Assembly: GCA_019119285.1 (NCBI GenBank)
Contig: DWXJ01000016.1
Span: forward strand, 1-15,922
Direction: 5' to 3'
DNA: 15,922 nt
Source: Merdimonas faecigallinarum
Lineage (GTDB): Bacteria > Bacillota > Clostridia > Lachnospirales > Lachnospiraceae
The notes beneath the pieces are model-generated. The model was not told the DNA's origin. It made no database searches and worked only from the letters and a program-made list of their open reading frames with translations. Below are positions 7,966-14,726 of the stretch, piece after piece. Positions within the stretch are counted from its first letter, which is position 1, and each line of letters starts with the position of its first letter. The position numbers were made by a program, and so were the translations under genes.

Positions 7966-8008
7966 TTGTCATGACCTCCTAAACTAAATTTTTCTAAGTC
8001 GCACATCT

Positions 8009-8037
8009 ATTTTACTGGTTTTACCAATATTCGTCAA
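8009..8037 (-). promoter_or_regulatory. Promoter of ppdK
   Basis: Minus strand TTGACG (8032-8037), 17 bases, TAAAAT (8009-8014): 10 of 12 positions match the housekeeping consensus. It lies about 45 bases upstream of the ppdK start, which has an AGGAGG ribosome site. There is no recognisable terminator between the aminopeptidase stop (8067) and this promoter. Confidence 0.8.
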
Positions 8038-8066
8038 GAGTTTTAACAATCTTGAAACACCTGTAT

Positions 8067-9455
8067 TTACATATTTTTCAGGAATGCCAGGTATCCTTTG
8101 TAAGCCTCGTAAACATCTGCCTTACTGGTCGTCTCCCAGGGTGCGTGCATAGACAGTACCGGCACGCCGCTGTCGATGACTTCCATGCCGTAATTAGCCA
8201 TGATATAGGCGATAGTTCCGCCGCCGCCCACGTCTACTTTTCCGAGTTCTGCGAACTGGTATGCCACCTGCTCTTCGTCCATAGCCCGGCGAATCTGCGC
8301 AAGATATTCTGCATTTGCATCGTTGGATCCGTTCTTTCCTCTGCTGCCTGTAAATTTATTGAACACCAGCCCTTTGCCGAAGAATGCGGAGCTTCTCTTT
8401 TCAAATGCATCCGCGAACATGGGGTCATAGGCCGCGCTGACATCGGAAGACAGCATTTTGGAGTTCTGCAGGGCTCTTCTTACCTTCAGTTCGGATTCTC
8501 CGGACTCCATAGCGATCAGCTCTGCCACTACATTTTCAAAGAAGCGGGACTGCATGCCGGTAGCACCGACACTTCCGATCTCTTCTTTGTCTACCAGGAT
8601 ACAGCACGCGGTACGCTCCGGCACATCCGCATCCAGCATTGCAAAAAGAGAGGTAAAGCCGCAGACACGGTCGTCCTGCCCGTAAGCCAGGATCATGCTG
8701 CGGTCGATTCCGCAATCTCTTGCCTTGCCCGCAGGCACGATCTCCAGTTCTGCAGAAACAAAGTCTTCCTCTTCAATATTATAGGATTCTTTGAGGATCT
8801 TCACTACATTTGCCTTGACAGCGTCCTTCTCCTCCTTGTCCAGGCCCTCTGCCTCTTCAAGCGGGCAGCTTGCAAGGATCAGATCCAGCTTCTCTCCTTC
8901 GATCACCGCGCTGGCCTTCTGCTCCATCTGCTTGGCGGCCAGGTGCACCAGAAGATCAGAGATCACGAATACCGGATCATCGTCCTTTTCCCCAATGCTG
9001 ACATTGATCACCGTTCCGTCTTTTTTTGCCACAACACCGTGCAGCGCCAGCGGGATCGTAAGCCACTGATACTTCTTAATGCCCCCATAATAATGAGTGT
9101 CCAGGTACGCGAACTCGTCGCTTTCATAGAGAGGATTCTGCTTCACGTCGATCCTCGGGGAATCGATGTGGGCTCCCAGGATGTTCATGCCCTTTTCCAG
9201 CGGCTGTCTGCCGATCTGAAACAGCACAATACTCTTGTCCATGCATACCGCATAGATCTTGTCGCCCGCTTTCAGCGGCGCCTTCGCTTCAGCCAGGCTG
9301 ACATAGCCCGCCTTCTTTGCCTCCTCCACGGTAATCGCAACACATTCCCTCTCTGTCTTGCCGGCGTCCAGGCACGCCTTGTACCGTTCATTCACCTGGT
9401 CAAGCTCTGCCTTCTGGGCAGGCGTGTAGGTTTTCCAAACATTTTTTCTGTCCAT
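8067..9455 (-). CDS. M18-family aminopeptidase (aspartyl aminopeptidase type)
   Basis: A 462-residue cytosolic metallo-aminopeptidase of family M18, which removes N-terminal residues (often acidic or neutral) from peptides using two metal ions in a dodecameric cage. Visible family motifs: H96-x-D98 in GAHIDSPRID (metal ligands), the EE pair in DKEEIGSVGATGMQ (about 310), GSNDANAEYL (about 380), and the C-terminal MHAPWETTSKADVYEAY with the last metal-binding histidine. Length is within the family range. I chose the ATG at 9455: AAAGGAG lies 8 bases before it and the protein starts as family members do; an upstream in-frame start at 9509 would lie inside the promoter and a palindrome. Together with the neighbouring threonine genes it fits an organism that lives partly on peptides and amino acids, but there is no operon link. 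It has its own promoter at 9481-9509. Confidence 0.93.
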   Translation of the reverse strand: MDRKNVWKTYTPAQKAELDQVNERYKACLDAGKTERECVAITVEEAKKAGYVSLAEAKAPLKAGDKIYAVCMDKSIVLFQIGRQPLEKGMNILGAHIDSPRIDVKQNPLYESDEFAYLDTHYYGGIKKYQWLTIPLALHGVVAKKDGTVINVSIGEKDDDPVFVISDLLVHLAAKQMEQKASAVIEGEKLDLILASCPLEEAEGLDKEEKDAVKANVVKILKESYNIEEEDFVSAELEIVPAGKARDCGIDRSMILAYGQDDRVCGFTSLFAMLDADVPERTACCILVDKEEIGSVGATGMQSRFFENVVAELIAMESGESELKVRRALQNSKMLSSDVSAAYDPMFADAFEKRSSAFFGKGLVFNKFTGSRGKNGSNDANAEYLAQIRRAMDEEQVAYQFAELGKVDVGGGGTIAYIMANYGMEVIDSGVPVLSMHAPWETTSKADVYEAYKGYLAFLKNM

Positions 9456-9480
9456 GTTTCCAACTCCTTTCTTTGACAAT

Positions 9481-9509
9481 AGTATAACAGGAGACGTAGA
9501 CTTTTGCAA
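9481..9509 (-). promoter_or_regulatory. Promoter of the M18 aminopeptidase gene, overlapping a RAYT-end palindrome
   Basis: Minus strand TTGCAA (9504-9509), 17 bases, TATACT (9481-9486). The -35 hexamer is the centre of the palindrome that forms the left end of the RAYT element. A good ribosome site and the ATG at 9455 follow. Confidence 0.7.
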
Positions 9510-9568
9510 AAGGTCTACGTCCCAATTTGCATTTTACCCTGTACCTTTTTGTAAATCAGGGTGTACCC
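9491..9568. repeat. Left structured end of the RAYT element
   Basis: Contains three pieces, each matched in inverted orientation at 10391-10473: palindrome GACGTAGAC/GTCTACGTC (9493-9501 and 9513-9521); TTTACCCTGTACC (9533-9545); and AAATCAGGGTGTACCC (9553-9568). The second and third can form a hairpin through ACCCTG and CAGGGT. One base is missing from the left arm of the palindrome compared with a perfect version. Confidence 0.85.
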
Positions 9569-9588
9569 GACTCATTTTCTTTTTCATA

Positions 9589-10356
9589 CTACTTGTTCTG
9601 CAGTTCATTCATCAATGTGTTGCAGAGTTTCTTTGCAATCTTTTTTGAGATTTTTAGTGTTTTTACTAGGCGCGAGATATATGAGTCCTGAAGTTCGCTT
9701 TCCTCAAATACCTGGAGGAGCGTCATGAGATTCCGCTCCTCGCAGATTTCTTCAGCGATCAGTAATGCCGCATCTTTCTGCTTCGCCATCATTTCTTCTT
9801 TTATATCCGCAAAAACCTGTACGTCTCTGGCCCCGTGAAATTTTTCGAACTCTTCATATTCTGTAAAAGTACTTGTATATTTTTTTATTGCATTGGAATG
9901 GATGATCCCGGGCATTTCCAGCATGTATTCAGCCATGCTGCTGTATTTGTACCGTTCCGGACGCCTTACCATTCCCGCCTTTACAGGATTCAGATGGATA
10001 TACCGCATACAATTCCAATAGTATGCATCTGTTTCAATGCATTCACTAATAAATCTGTTTTGAAATACATGGCCATTTCTGTAATGCTTGTAATTGTAAT
10101 AATTCGCATACTCGGCCAAAACGACTGCCATAAATAATGATAAAACCTGGAGTTCAGCTTTGATAATCAGATGTGCGTGATTTGACATGATACAATATGC
10201 GTAAATTTCTACGTCATATTTCTTTAGATATTTTAGAATGATTTTTTTGAAATAAATCTTTTCTCTTTGCTGATTATAGATTTTCTCTTTATTGATTCCC
10301 TTAACGATAACATGGTAAAAATCTGTAAAACTTTTTTGTCTTCTTTTTGTTGGCAT
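9589..10356 (-). CDS. REP-associated tyrosine transposase (RAYT, Y1/HUH family)
   Basis: A 255-residue single-strand DNA transposase-like protein of the Y1_Tnp fold. Visible motifs: an HxH metal site H60-A-H62 within IMSNHAHLII, tyrosine-rich EYANYYNYKHYRNGHVFQNRF around 82-102 containing the probable catalytic tyrosine (Y83, or Y86/Y87), and RYIHLNPVKAGMV (about 118-130), typical of this family. The C-terminal third is basic, with a helix-turn-helix-like SRLVKTLKISKKIAKKL. RAYTs nick at short hairpin (REP) sequences and are usually single-copy domesticated genes rather than active insertion sequences; here it lies between hairpin-forming inverted repeats, as expected. The ATG follows GGAGGAGCTGA closely. 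A 6-bp inverted repeat flanks the ribosome site and may restrain translation. No clear promoter was found; expression may come from readthrough of kbl. The reading frame is intact. Confidence 0.9.
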   Translation of the reverse strand: MPTKRRQKSFTDFYHVIVKGINKEKIYNQQREKIYFKKIILKYLKKYDVEIYAYCIMSNHAHLIIKAELQVLSLFMAVVLAEYANYYNYKHYRNGHVFQNRFISECIETDAYYWNCMRYIHLNPVKAGMVRRPERYKYSSMAEYMLEMPGIIHSNAIKKYTSTFTEYEEFEKFHGARDVQVFADIKEEMMAKQKDAALLIAEEICEERNLMTLLQVFEESELQDSYISRLVKTLKISKKIAKKLCNTLMNELQNK

Positions 10357-10381
10357 TCAGCTCCTCCTTTCGGATGCTGAA
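10356..10381 (-). promoter_or_regulatory. Hairpin enclosing the RAYT ribosome binding site
   Basis: Minus strand TTCAGC (10376-10381) and GCTGAA (10356-10361) form a 6-bp stem with the GGAGGAG ribosome site in the 14-base loop. The stem reaches the A of the start codon. Such structures commonly limit transposase synthesis. Confidence 0.45.
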
Positions 10382-10390
10382 CTCCATTCG

Positions 10391-10473
10391 GGTACAGGGT
10401 AAATGTCATTTGGGTACACCCTGATTTTCAATTTGGGACGTAGACCTTTGCAAAAGGTCTACGTCCCAAATTG
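10391..10473. repeat. Right structured end of the RAYT element
   Basis: Contains GGTACAGGGTAAA (10391-10403), GGGTACACCCTGATTT (10412-10427) and a palindrome with perfect 18-bp arms, CAATTTGGGACGTAGACC (10429-10446) and its complement (10456-10473), around a 9-base loop. All three are inverted copies of pieces at the left end, but the order of the first two is exchanged. CATTCGGGTACA and CATTTGGGTACA also repeat directly, 22 bases apart. The palindrome begins 8 bases after the kbl stop codon and may block or stabilise the kbl transcript end; it lacks a T-run on that strand. Confidence 0.9.
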
Positions 10474-10480
10474 TTTGTTG

Positions 10481-11680
10481 TTATTTCAATCCCATCTCTT
10501 CTCTTACTTCGATGAAGCATTTTACGATGAAATCGATGTCTTCTTTGGTATGGCTTGCGCATACCTGTGTACGGATTCTTGCTTTTCCCTTCGGTACTAC
10601 CGGATAGGAGAATGCTACGACATACACACCCTTGTCCATCATGCGGCTTGCGAACTCTGCTGCTGTCTTCTCATCGTACAGCATAACCGGTACGCAGGGA
10701 TGTGTTCCCGGAATGATGTCGAATCCGTTGTCTACCAGTTTCTGACGGTAGTATGCGGTTACTTCCTCCAGGTGATCGCGAAGTTCTGTGCTCTCGTCCA
10801 GCATGTCAAAGAGCTCCAGGCTTGCGCCGACGATCGCCGGTGCCAGGGAGTTGGAGAAGAGGTACGGACGGCTTCTCTGACGAAGAAGATCAATAATCTC
10901 TTTACGTCCGGATGTATATCCGCCGGAAGCTCCGCCGAGCGCTTTGCCCAGGGTTCCTGTGATGATGTCAACACGTCCCTGTACGCCGCAGTACTCCGGA
11001 GTTCCACGTCCTGTTTTTCCTACGAATCCAACTGCATGGCTGTCGTCTACCATTACCAGTGCATTGTATTTATCTGCCAGGTCGCATACGCCCTGCAGGT
11101 TGCAGATGATACCATCCATGGAGAATACACCGTCTGTTGCGATCAGTTTGATTCTTGCGCCGGCTTCATCAGCCTCTTTTAATTTCGCTTCCAGATCTTC
11201 CATATCATTGTTTTTGTAACGGAATCTCTTTGCCTTGCAAAGACGAACGCCATCGATGATGGATGCGTGGTTCAGCTCATCACTGATAACTGCATCGTCT
11301 GCTGTCAGGATCGTCTCAAACAGACCGCCGTTCGCATCGAAGCAGGAGGAGTAAAGAATCGTGTCGTCTGTTCCCAGGAAGTTGGAGATCTTTTTCTCCA
11401 GCTGTTTGTGGATATCCTGGGTTCCGCAGATGAAACGTACGGAAGCAACACCAAATCCTTTCTGATCATAGGTTTTCTTTGCAGCCTCGATCAGACGCGG
11501 GCTGTCGCCAAGACCCAGATAGTTGTTTGCGCACATGCAAAGAAGTTCTCTTCCGTCTTCCATCTTTACTTTTGCGCCCTGGGGAGATACAAACGGAGCC
11601 TCGCCTTTAAAAAGTCCGGCTTCCTTAATTCCCTCTACTTCTTTTGCGTAAATGTCCAAAATATCGTTTTTACGAGCCAT
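10481..11680 (-). CDS. kbl: Glycine C-acetyltransferase (2-amino-3-ketobutyrate CoA ligase)
   Basis: A 399-residue cytosolic PLP enzyme of the alpha-oxoamine synthase family (type I fold). It cleaves 2-amino-3-oxobutyrate with CoA into glycine and acetyl-CoA, the second step of threonine breakdown. The PLP lysine is K246 in GTLGKALGGASGGY; H138 (ELNHASIIDG), D212 and H215 (VDDSHAVG) fall where the family places the cofactor-contacting residues, and length and spacing match E. coli Kbl (398 residues, K244). The start ATG at 11680 is preceded by AAGGA about 10 bases away; a TTG nine bases upstream is too close to that site. It lies 84 bases downstream of tdh on the same strand with only a weak hairpin between and no terminator, so the two are almost certainly cotranscribed. 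Pairing with tdh separates it from biotin (BioF) or haem (HemA) relatives. Confidence 0.97.
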   Translation of the reverse strand: MARKNDILDIYAKEVEGIKEAGLFKGEAPFVSPQGAKVKMEDGRELLCMCANNYLGLGDSPRLIEAAKKTYDQKGFGVASVRFICGTQDIHKQLEKKISNFLGTDDTILYSSCFDANGGLFETILTADDAVISDELNHASIIDGVRLCKAKRFRYKNNDMEDLEAKLKEADEAGARIKLIATDGVFSMDGIICNLQGVCDLADKYNALVMVDDSHAVGFVGKTGRGTPEYCGVQGRVDIITGTLGKALGGASGGYTSGRKEIIDLLRQRSRPYLFSNSLAPAIVGASLELFDMLDESTELRDHLEEVTAYYRQKLVDNGFDIIPGTHPCVPVMLYDEKTAAEFASRMMDKGVYVVAFSYPVVPKGKARIRTQVCASHTKEDIDFIVKCFIEVREEMGLK

Positions 11681-11764
11681 TTCGTTCAAATCCTTCTTTC
11701 TTATTAAATAAGTAGTAATTTTCTGCCGCGTCTTTTAAACGCAGCCTGTCCTGACCTGATCGTT

Positions 11765-12826
11765 TTAGTCGTTGATGTGAGACCAGTCAAGGATAACTTT
11801 TCCGGACTCTCCGGAGATCATAGCCTCAAATCCCTTCGCAAAGTCTTTGATGTCGAAGTGATGTGTGATAATCTCGGAAATGTCCAGTCCTGCCTGCAGC
11901 ATGGTAGACATCTTGTACCAGGTATCCCATACCTTTCTTCCATAGATACCGCGCAGGTTCAGTCCGTTGAAGATCACTGTCTCAAGGTCTACGGTAGCGT
12001 CCGTTCTCTGCAGTCCCAGAAGAGCGATCTTTCCGCCGTGCTTCATGTTGTGGATCATGTCATGAAGAGCAGCCTGGGAACCGGACATCTCAAGACCTAC
12101 ATCGAATCCTTCGGTCATGCCGATCTCGTTCATTACATCCGGCAGTTTCTCTTTTGCAAGGTTCACAACTCTTGTAGCGCCCAGCTTCTTAGCCAGTTCC
12201 AGACGATACTCGTTAAAGTCTGTCACTACAACGTGCCTTGCGCCTGCGAATTTAACGATAGCCGCTGCCATGATACCGATGGGGCCTGCGCCTGCCACCA
12301 GCACGTCCTCGCCTAATACATCGTAGGAAAGTGCGGTGTGAGTTGCATTTCCAAACGGATCAAAGATCGCGTACATCTCTTCCGGGATGTTCGGGTTGCA
12401 GGGCCATACGTTGGAGGCCGGGATTACCAGGTATTCCGCAAATGCACCGTTGCGGTTTACGCCCACACCTTTGGCATCCTTACAGTTTTCTTTGTGTCCT
12501 TCCAGACAGTTGCGGCATTTTCCGCAGGTGATGTGTCCTTCACCGGATACCAGGTCTCCGATATTGAAGCCCTTCACTCCGGATCCAAACTCAACAACCT
12601 CGCCAACATACTCATGTCCTGCTGTCAGGCCGATCGGAATAGTGTGCTGTGCCCAGTCATTCCACTGCCAGATATGTACGTCTGTTCCGCAGATCGCGGT
12701 CTTGTGGATCTTGATCTTGACGTCGTTAGGTCCCACTTCCGGGATCGGAACCCGTTTCATCCACAAGCCTTCTTCCGGCTTCTCTTTGACGAGCGCCCAC
12801 ATCATTCCATCATTTTTTTCACTCAT
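11765..12826 (-). CDS. tdh: L-threonine 3-dehydrogenase (zinc-dependent)
   Basis: A 353-residue cytosolic NAD-dependent medium-chain dehydrogenase. It oxidises L-threonine to 2-amino-3-oxobutyrate, the substrate of Kbl encoded next. Catalytic zinc ligands C46 (ICGTDVHIW), H71 and E72 (GHEYVGEV) and structural zinc cysteines C101, C104, C107 and C115 are all present. The NAD-binding Rossmann motif is G178-A-G-P-I-G183, followed by an acidic residue (VVTDFNEYR) as expected for NAD preference. It is about 12 residues longer than E. coli Tdh, mostly at the N-terminus. The start ATG at 12826 has GGGAGG 7 bases upstream; an ATG five codons earlier overlaps that site. It is the first gene of the tdh-kbl operon, with a promoter at 12880-12908, divergent from the sstT symporter gene. 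Sorbitol/butanediol dehydrogenase relatives are excluded mainly by kbl linkage and the Tdh-like sequence. Confidence 0.95.
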   Translation of the reverse strand: MSEKNDGMMWALVKEKPEEGLWMKRVPIPEVGPNDVKIKIHKTAICGTDVHIWQWNDWAQHTIPIGLTAGHEYVGEVVEFGSGVKGFNIGDLVSGEGHITCGKCRNCLEGHKENCKDAKGVGVNRNGAFAEYLVIPASNVWPCNPNIPEEMYAIFDPFGNATHTALSYDVLGEDVLVAGAGPIGIMAAAIVKFAGARHVVVTDFNEYRLELAKKLGATRVVNLAKEKLPDVMNEIGMTEGFDVGLEMSGSQAALHDMIHNMKHGGKIALLGLQRTDATVDLETVIFNGLNLRGIYGRKVWDTWYKMSTMLQAGLDISEIITHHFDIKDFAKGFEAMISGESGKVILDWSHIND

Positions 12827-12879
12827 GTTGATACCTCCCATATCTTCGTCTCCCCAGACGATTCTTGTATTTCGTTACT

Positions 12880-12908
12880 ATTATATCATTCATTTTCACG
12901 ACATACAA
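12880..12908 (-). promoter_or_regulatory. Promoter of tdh-kbl
   Basis: Minus strand TTGTAT (12903-12908), 17 bases, TATAAT (12880-12885). It lies about 55 bases upstream of the tdh start. The perfect -10 and weak -35 suggest a promoter helped by an activator. Confidence 0.7.
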
Positions 12909-12927
12909 TGGATATTCATGAGTTTCA

Positions 12928-12958
12928 TGTGTACAATTTGTTCATTTTTTTGTACACA
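12928..12958. promoter_or_regulatory. Candidate operator: 9-bp inverted repeat between divergent promoters
   Basis: TGTGTACAA (12928-12936) and TTGTACACA (12950-12958) are perfect inverted copies, 22 bases apart start to start (two helical turns), lying just upstream of both the tdh and sstT -35 hexamers. The spacer is AT-rich. No regulator gene is in view. Confidence 0.5.
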
Positions 12959-12980
12959 AGGACCGAATAATAAGTTAATA

Positions 12981-13009
12981 TTTACAAATCCGTGCATTTC
13001 TTTTATAAT
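12981..13009 (+). promoter_or_regulatory. Promoter of the first sstT
   Basis: TTTACA (12981-12986), 17 bases, TATAAT (13004-13009): 11 of 12 consensus positions. Transcription would start near 13016, giving a leader of about 86 bases. The sequence TTTACAAATC is shared with the promoter of the second sstT. Confidence 0.8.
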
Positions 13010-13050
13010 GATATTTAGCATTATTATTGGGGGACCATAATCCGAAATCT

Positions 13051-13104
13051 AGAAGAAAGAGAGGATGCAGATATTGTGATGCGAAATATCTGCGAGAAAA
13101 GATG
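13051..13104 (+). promoter_or_regulatory. Ribosome site separated from start codon by a hairpin
   Basis: AGAAGAAAGAGAGG (13051-13064) is identical to the ribosome-site region of the second sstT (14707-14720), where the ATG follows after 6 bases. Here the ATG is 37 bases away, and the interval contains a perfect inverted repeat GCAGATATT (13067-13075) / AATATCTGC (13085-13093). When folded, the hairpin would leave about 10 unpaired bases between ribosome site and ATG. Confidence 0.6.
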
Positions 13105-14370
13105 CAAACAGTTAAAAACATCATTAGCAAATGGAACAGCATCAGTCTGGTCAAACGTATCATTTGTGGATTGATCATTGGTATCATCCTTGGACTTGTT
13201 GTTCCGCAGGCATCCGGAATTTCGATTCTCGGAGACCTGTTCGTAGGCGCCCTTCGAGGCATCGCTCCCGTACTGGTATTCTTCCTGGTTATGAGCTCGC
13301 TCTGCCACATGGGGAAGGGACAGAAGACCAATATGAAAGTGATCGTAATCCTGTACATGGCCGGCAATATTCTTGCAGCAGCCTGTGCCGTAGCAGCAAG
13401 CTACATTTTCCCGATCACCCTGACCTTTACCGAGAATACAGACACCAGTGATGTTGCTCCTCCGAGCGGCGTGACCGAAGTCTTAACCAACCTTCTGATG
13501 AACCTGGTTGACAACCCGGTAAATGCCATCGTACAGGCAAATTACATCGGTATCCTGTTCTGGGCCATCATCTTTGGTGTTGCTCTGAAAGGAGCAGGCG
13601 AAGGAACCAAAAATGCTCTGGAACACATCTCCGATGCAGTATCCATCGCCGTACAGTGGGTCATCAGCTGTGCACCGTTCGGTATCATGGGTCTGATTTT
13701 CACCACCATTTCCGAGCAGGGACTTTCCGTTCTCCTTGGATACGGACGTCTGATCCTGGTACTGGTTGGAACCATGGCCGCTGTTGTATTCATTGTAAAC
13801 CCGATCATCGTGTTCCTGTTTATCCGCAAGAACCCGTTCAAACTGATCTTTACCTGTCTGAAGGAAAGCTTTATCACTGCGTTCTTCACCAGAAGCTCCG
13901 CTGCGAACATTCCTGTTAACATGAAGCTTTGCGAAAGACTTGGCCTGGATGAAGATACCTACTCTATCTCCATTCCTCTTGGCGCTACCGTAAACATGGC
14001 TGGTGCGGCAATCACCATTTCTACCATGGCACTGGCAGCAGCCAACACCCTGGATATCCACGTTTCCGTCGGCAGTGCACTGATCATGTGCGTACTGGCA
14101 GCAGCCAGTGCAGCCGGAGCTTCCGGTGTTGCAGGCGGTTCCCTGCTTCTGATCCCGCTGGCATGTAGTCTGTTCGGTATCCCGAATGACATCTCCATGC
14201 AGGTAGTCGGTGTCGGATTCATCATCGGTGTAATCCAGGATTCCTGTGAGACAGGCGTTAACTCTTCTACAGACGTTTTGTATACAGCGATCGCAGACTT
14301 CCGCGACCGCCGGATCCATCCGGAACACTACGCAGACAAGCCGTTTGATCCGGAGATCAAGATTCTGTAA
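13102..14370 (+). CDS. sstT: Serine/threonine:Na+ symporter, SstT type
   Basis: A 422-residue inner-membrane carrier of the dicarboxylate/amino acid:cation symporter family, importing serine and threonine with sodium. The fold features are present: N-terminal helices, a hairpin-loop serine motif changed to FFTRSSAANIPVNM, the SstT-type GATVNMAGAAITI in place of the MDGT motif of aspartate/glutamate carriers, and AAASAAGASGVAGGSLLLIPL in the second hairpin region. E. coli SstT has 414 residues. The start at 13102 matches the start of the neighbouring paralogue; an in-frame TTG at 13027 would begin within about 11 bases of the predicted transcript start and lacks a ribosome site. It has its own promoter and terminator. 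Divergence from tdh-kbl links it to threonine supply for that pathway. Confidence 0.93.
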   Translation: MQTVKNIISKWNSISLVKRIICGLIIGIILGLVVPQASGISILGDLFVGALRGIAPVLVFFLVMSSLCHMGKGQKTNMKVIVILYMAGNILAAACAVAASYIFPITLTFTENTDTSDVAPPSGVTEVLTNLLMNLVDNPVNAIVQANYIGILFWAIIFGVALKGAGEGTKNALEHISDAVSIAVQWVISCAPFGIMGLIFTTISEQGLSVLLGYGRLILVLVGTMAAVVFIVNPIIVFLFIRKNPFKLIFTCLKESFITAFFTRSSAANIPVNMKLCERLGLDEDTYSISIPLGATVNMAGAAITISTMALAAANTLDIHVSVGSALIMCVLAAASAAGASGVAGGSLLLIPLACSLFGIPNDISMQVVGVGFIIGVIQDSCETGVNSSTDVLYTAIADFRDRRIHPEHYADKPFDPEIKIL

Positions 14371-14421
14371 TTTTCAGAGTTACACGCGTACACAAAAGAC
14401 TTACAATTACATACGGTTTCA

Positions 14422-14451
14422 AGACAGGCAGATCTTCTGCCTGTCTTTTTT
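14422..14451 (+). terminator. Rho-independent terminator of the first sstT
   Basis: AGACAGGCAGA (14422-14432) and TCTGCCTGTCT (14436-14446) form a perfect 11-bp stem with a TCT loop, followed by TTTTT. It lies about 50 bases after the stop codon, so the two sstT genes are separate transcription units. Confidence 0.93.
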
Positions 14452-14626
14452 GTCCCTATACCTGTCAGTCCTGCCAGTAACACGCCGTCTTTACCTGCGC
14501 CTGCCTGTATGCGAAAGATGCAAAAAAAACACATACAGGTGCGCAAACAGTTCCTTAGCGTGCTATTAGCACTCTTTGTGCATTTCGACGAAAAACATGT
14601 TTTTTCAATATTTTCCATCGTCATCA
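14452..14626. other. Intergenic region between the two sstT genes with several short dyads
   Basis: No gene seen. It holds CCTGTATG (14504-14511) against CATACAGG (14532-14539), flanked by GCGC on both sides (14497-14500, 14541-14544); the palindrome GTGCTATTAGCAC (14560-14572), whose GCAC can instead pair with GTGC at 14578-14581; and AAAAACATGTTTTT (14591-14604), 22 bases upstream of the -35 of the second sstT. These are candidate regulator sites; none matches an operator I can name with confidence. Confidence 0.5.
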
Positions 14627-14655
14627 TTTACAAATCATCCAAAATCTAGTATATT
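14627..14655 (+). promoter_or_regulatory. Promoter of the second sstT
   Basis: TTTACA (14627-14632), 17 bases, TATATT (14650-14655). The leader of about 65 bases contains ACACG and CGTGT, which could form a small hairpin just before the ribosome site. Confidence 0.75.
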
Positions 14656-14726
14656 AAAAACATCATTATTTTAGCGTTATCTTAACACGCTACAGGTAAC
14701 GTGTCAAGAAGAAAGAGAGGGAAAAT

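Noticed and set aside
8052..9476. Long open frame on the plus strand opposite the M18 aminopeptidase gene (474 codons)
   Set aside because: Antisense shadow; the minus-strand frame has clear family motifs, promoter and ribosome site.
9715..9741. GAGGAGCG/CGCTCCTC inverted repeat inside the RAYT gene
   Set aside because: Eight-base arms within a coding region are not remarkable, and no link to the element ends was seen.
9491..10473. Possible CRISPR-like repeats around the RAYT gene
   Set aside because: Only two palindromic copies with a gene between, no regular spacers and no cas genes.
11681..11764. Possible terminator between tdh and kbl
   Set aside because: The only stem is GCTGCGT/ACGCGGC with a G-T pair and no following T-run, so cotranscription is more likely.
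13027..13101. In-frame TTG start giving the first SstT 25 extra residues
   Set aside because: It lies about 11 bases after the predicted transcription start, has no ribosome site, and the extra residues are highly charged and absent from the paralogue.
14566..14574. TTAGCACTC, half of a CIRCE (HrcA) operator
   Set aside because: The second half GAGTGCTAA is absent at the expected 9-base spacing (TTCGACGAA is present instead), and the downstream gene is not a heat-shock gene.
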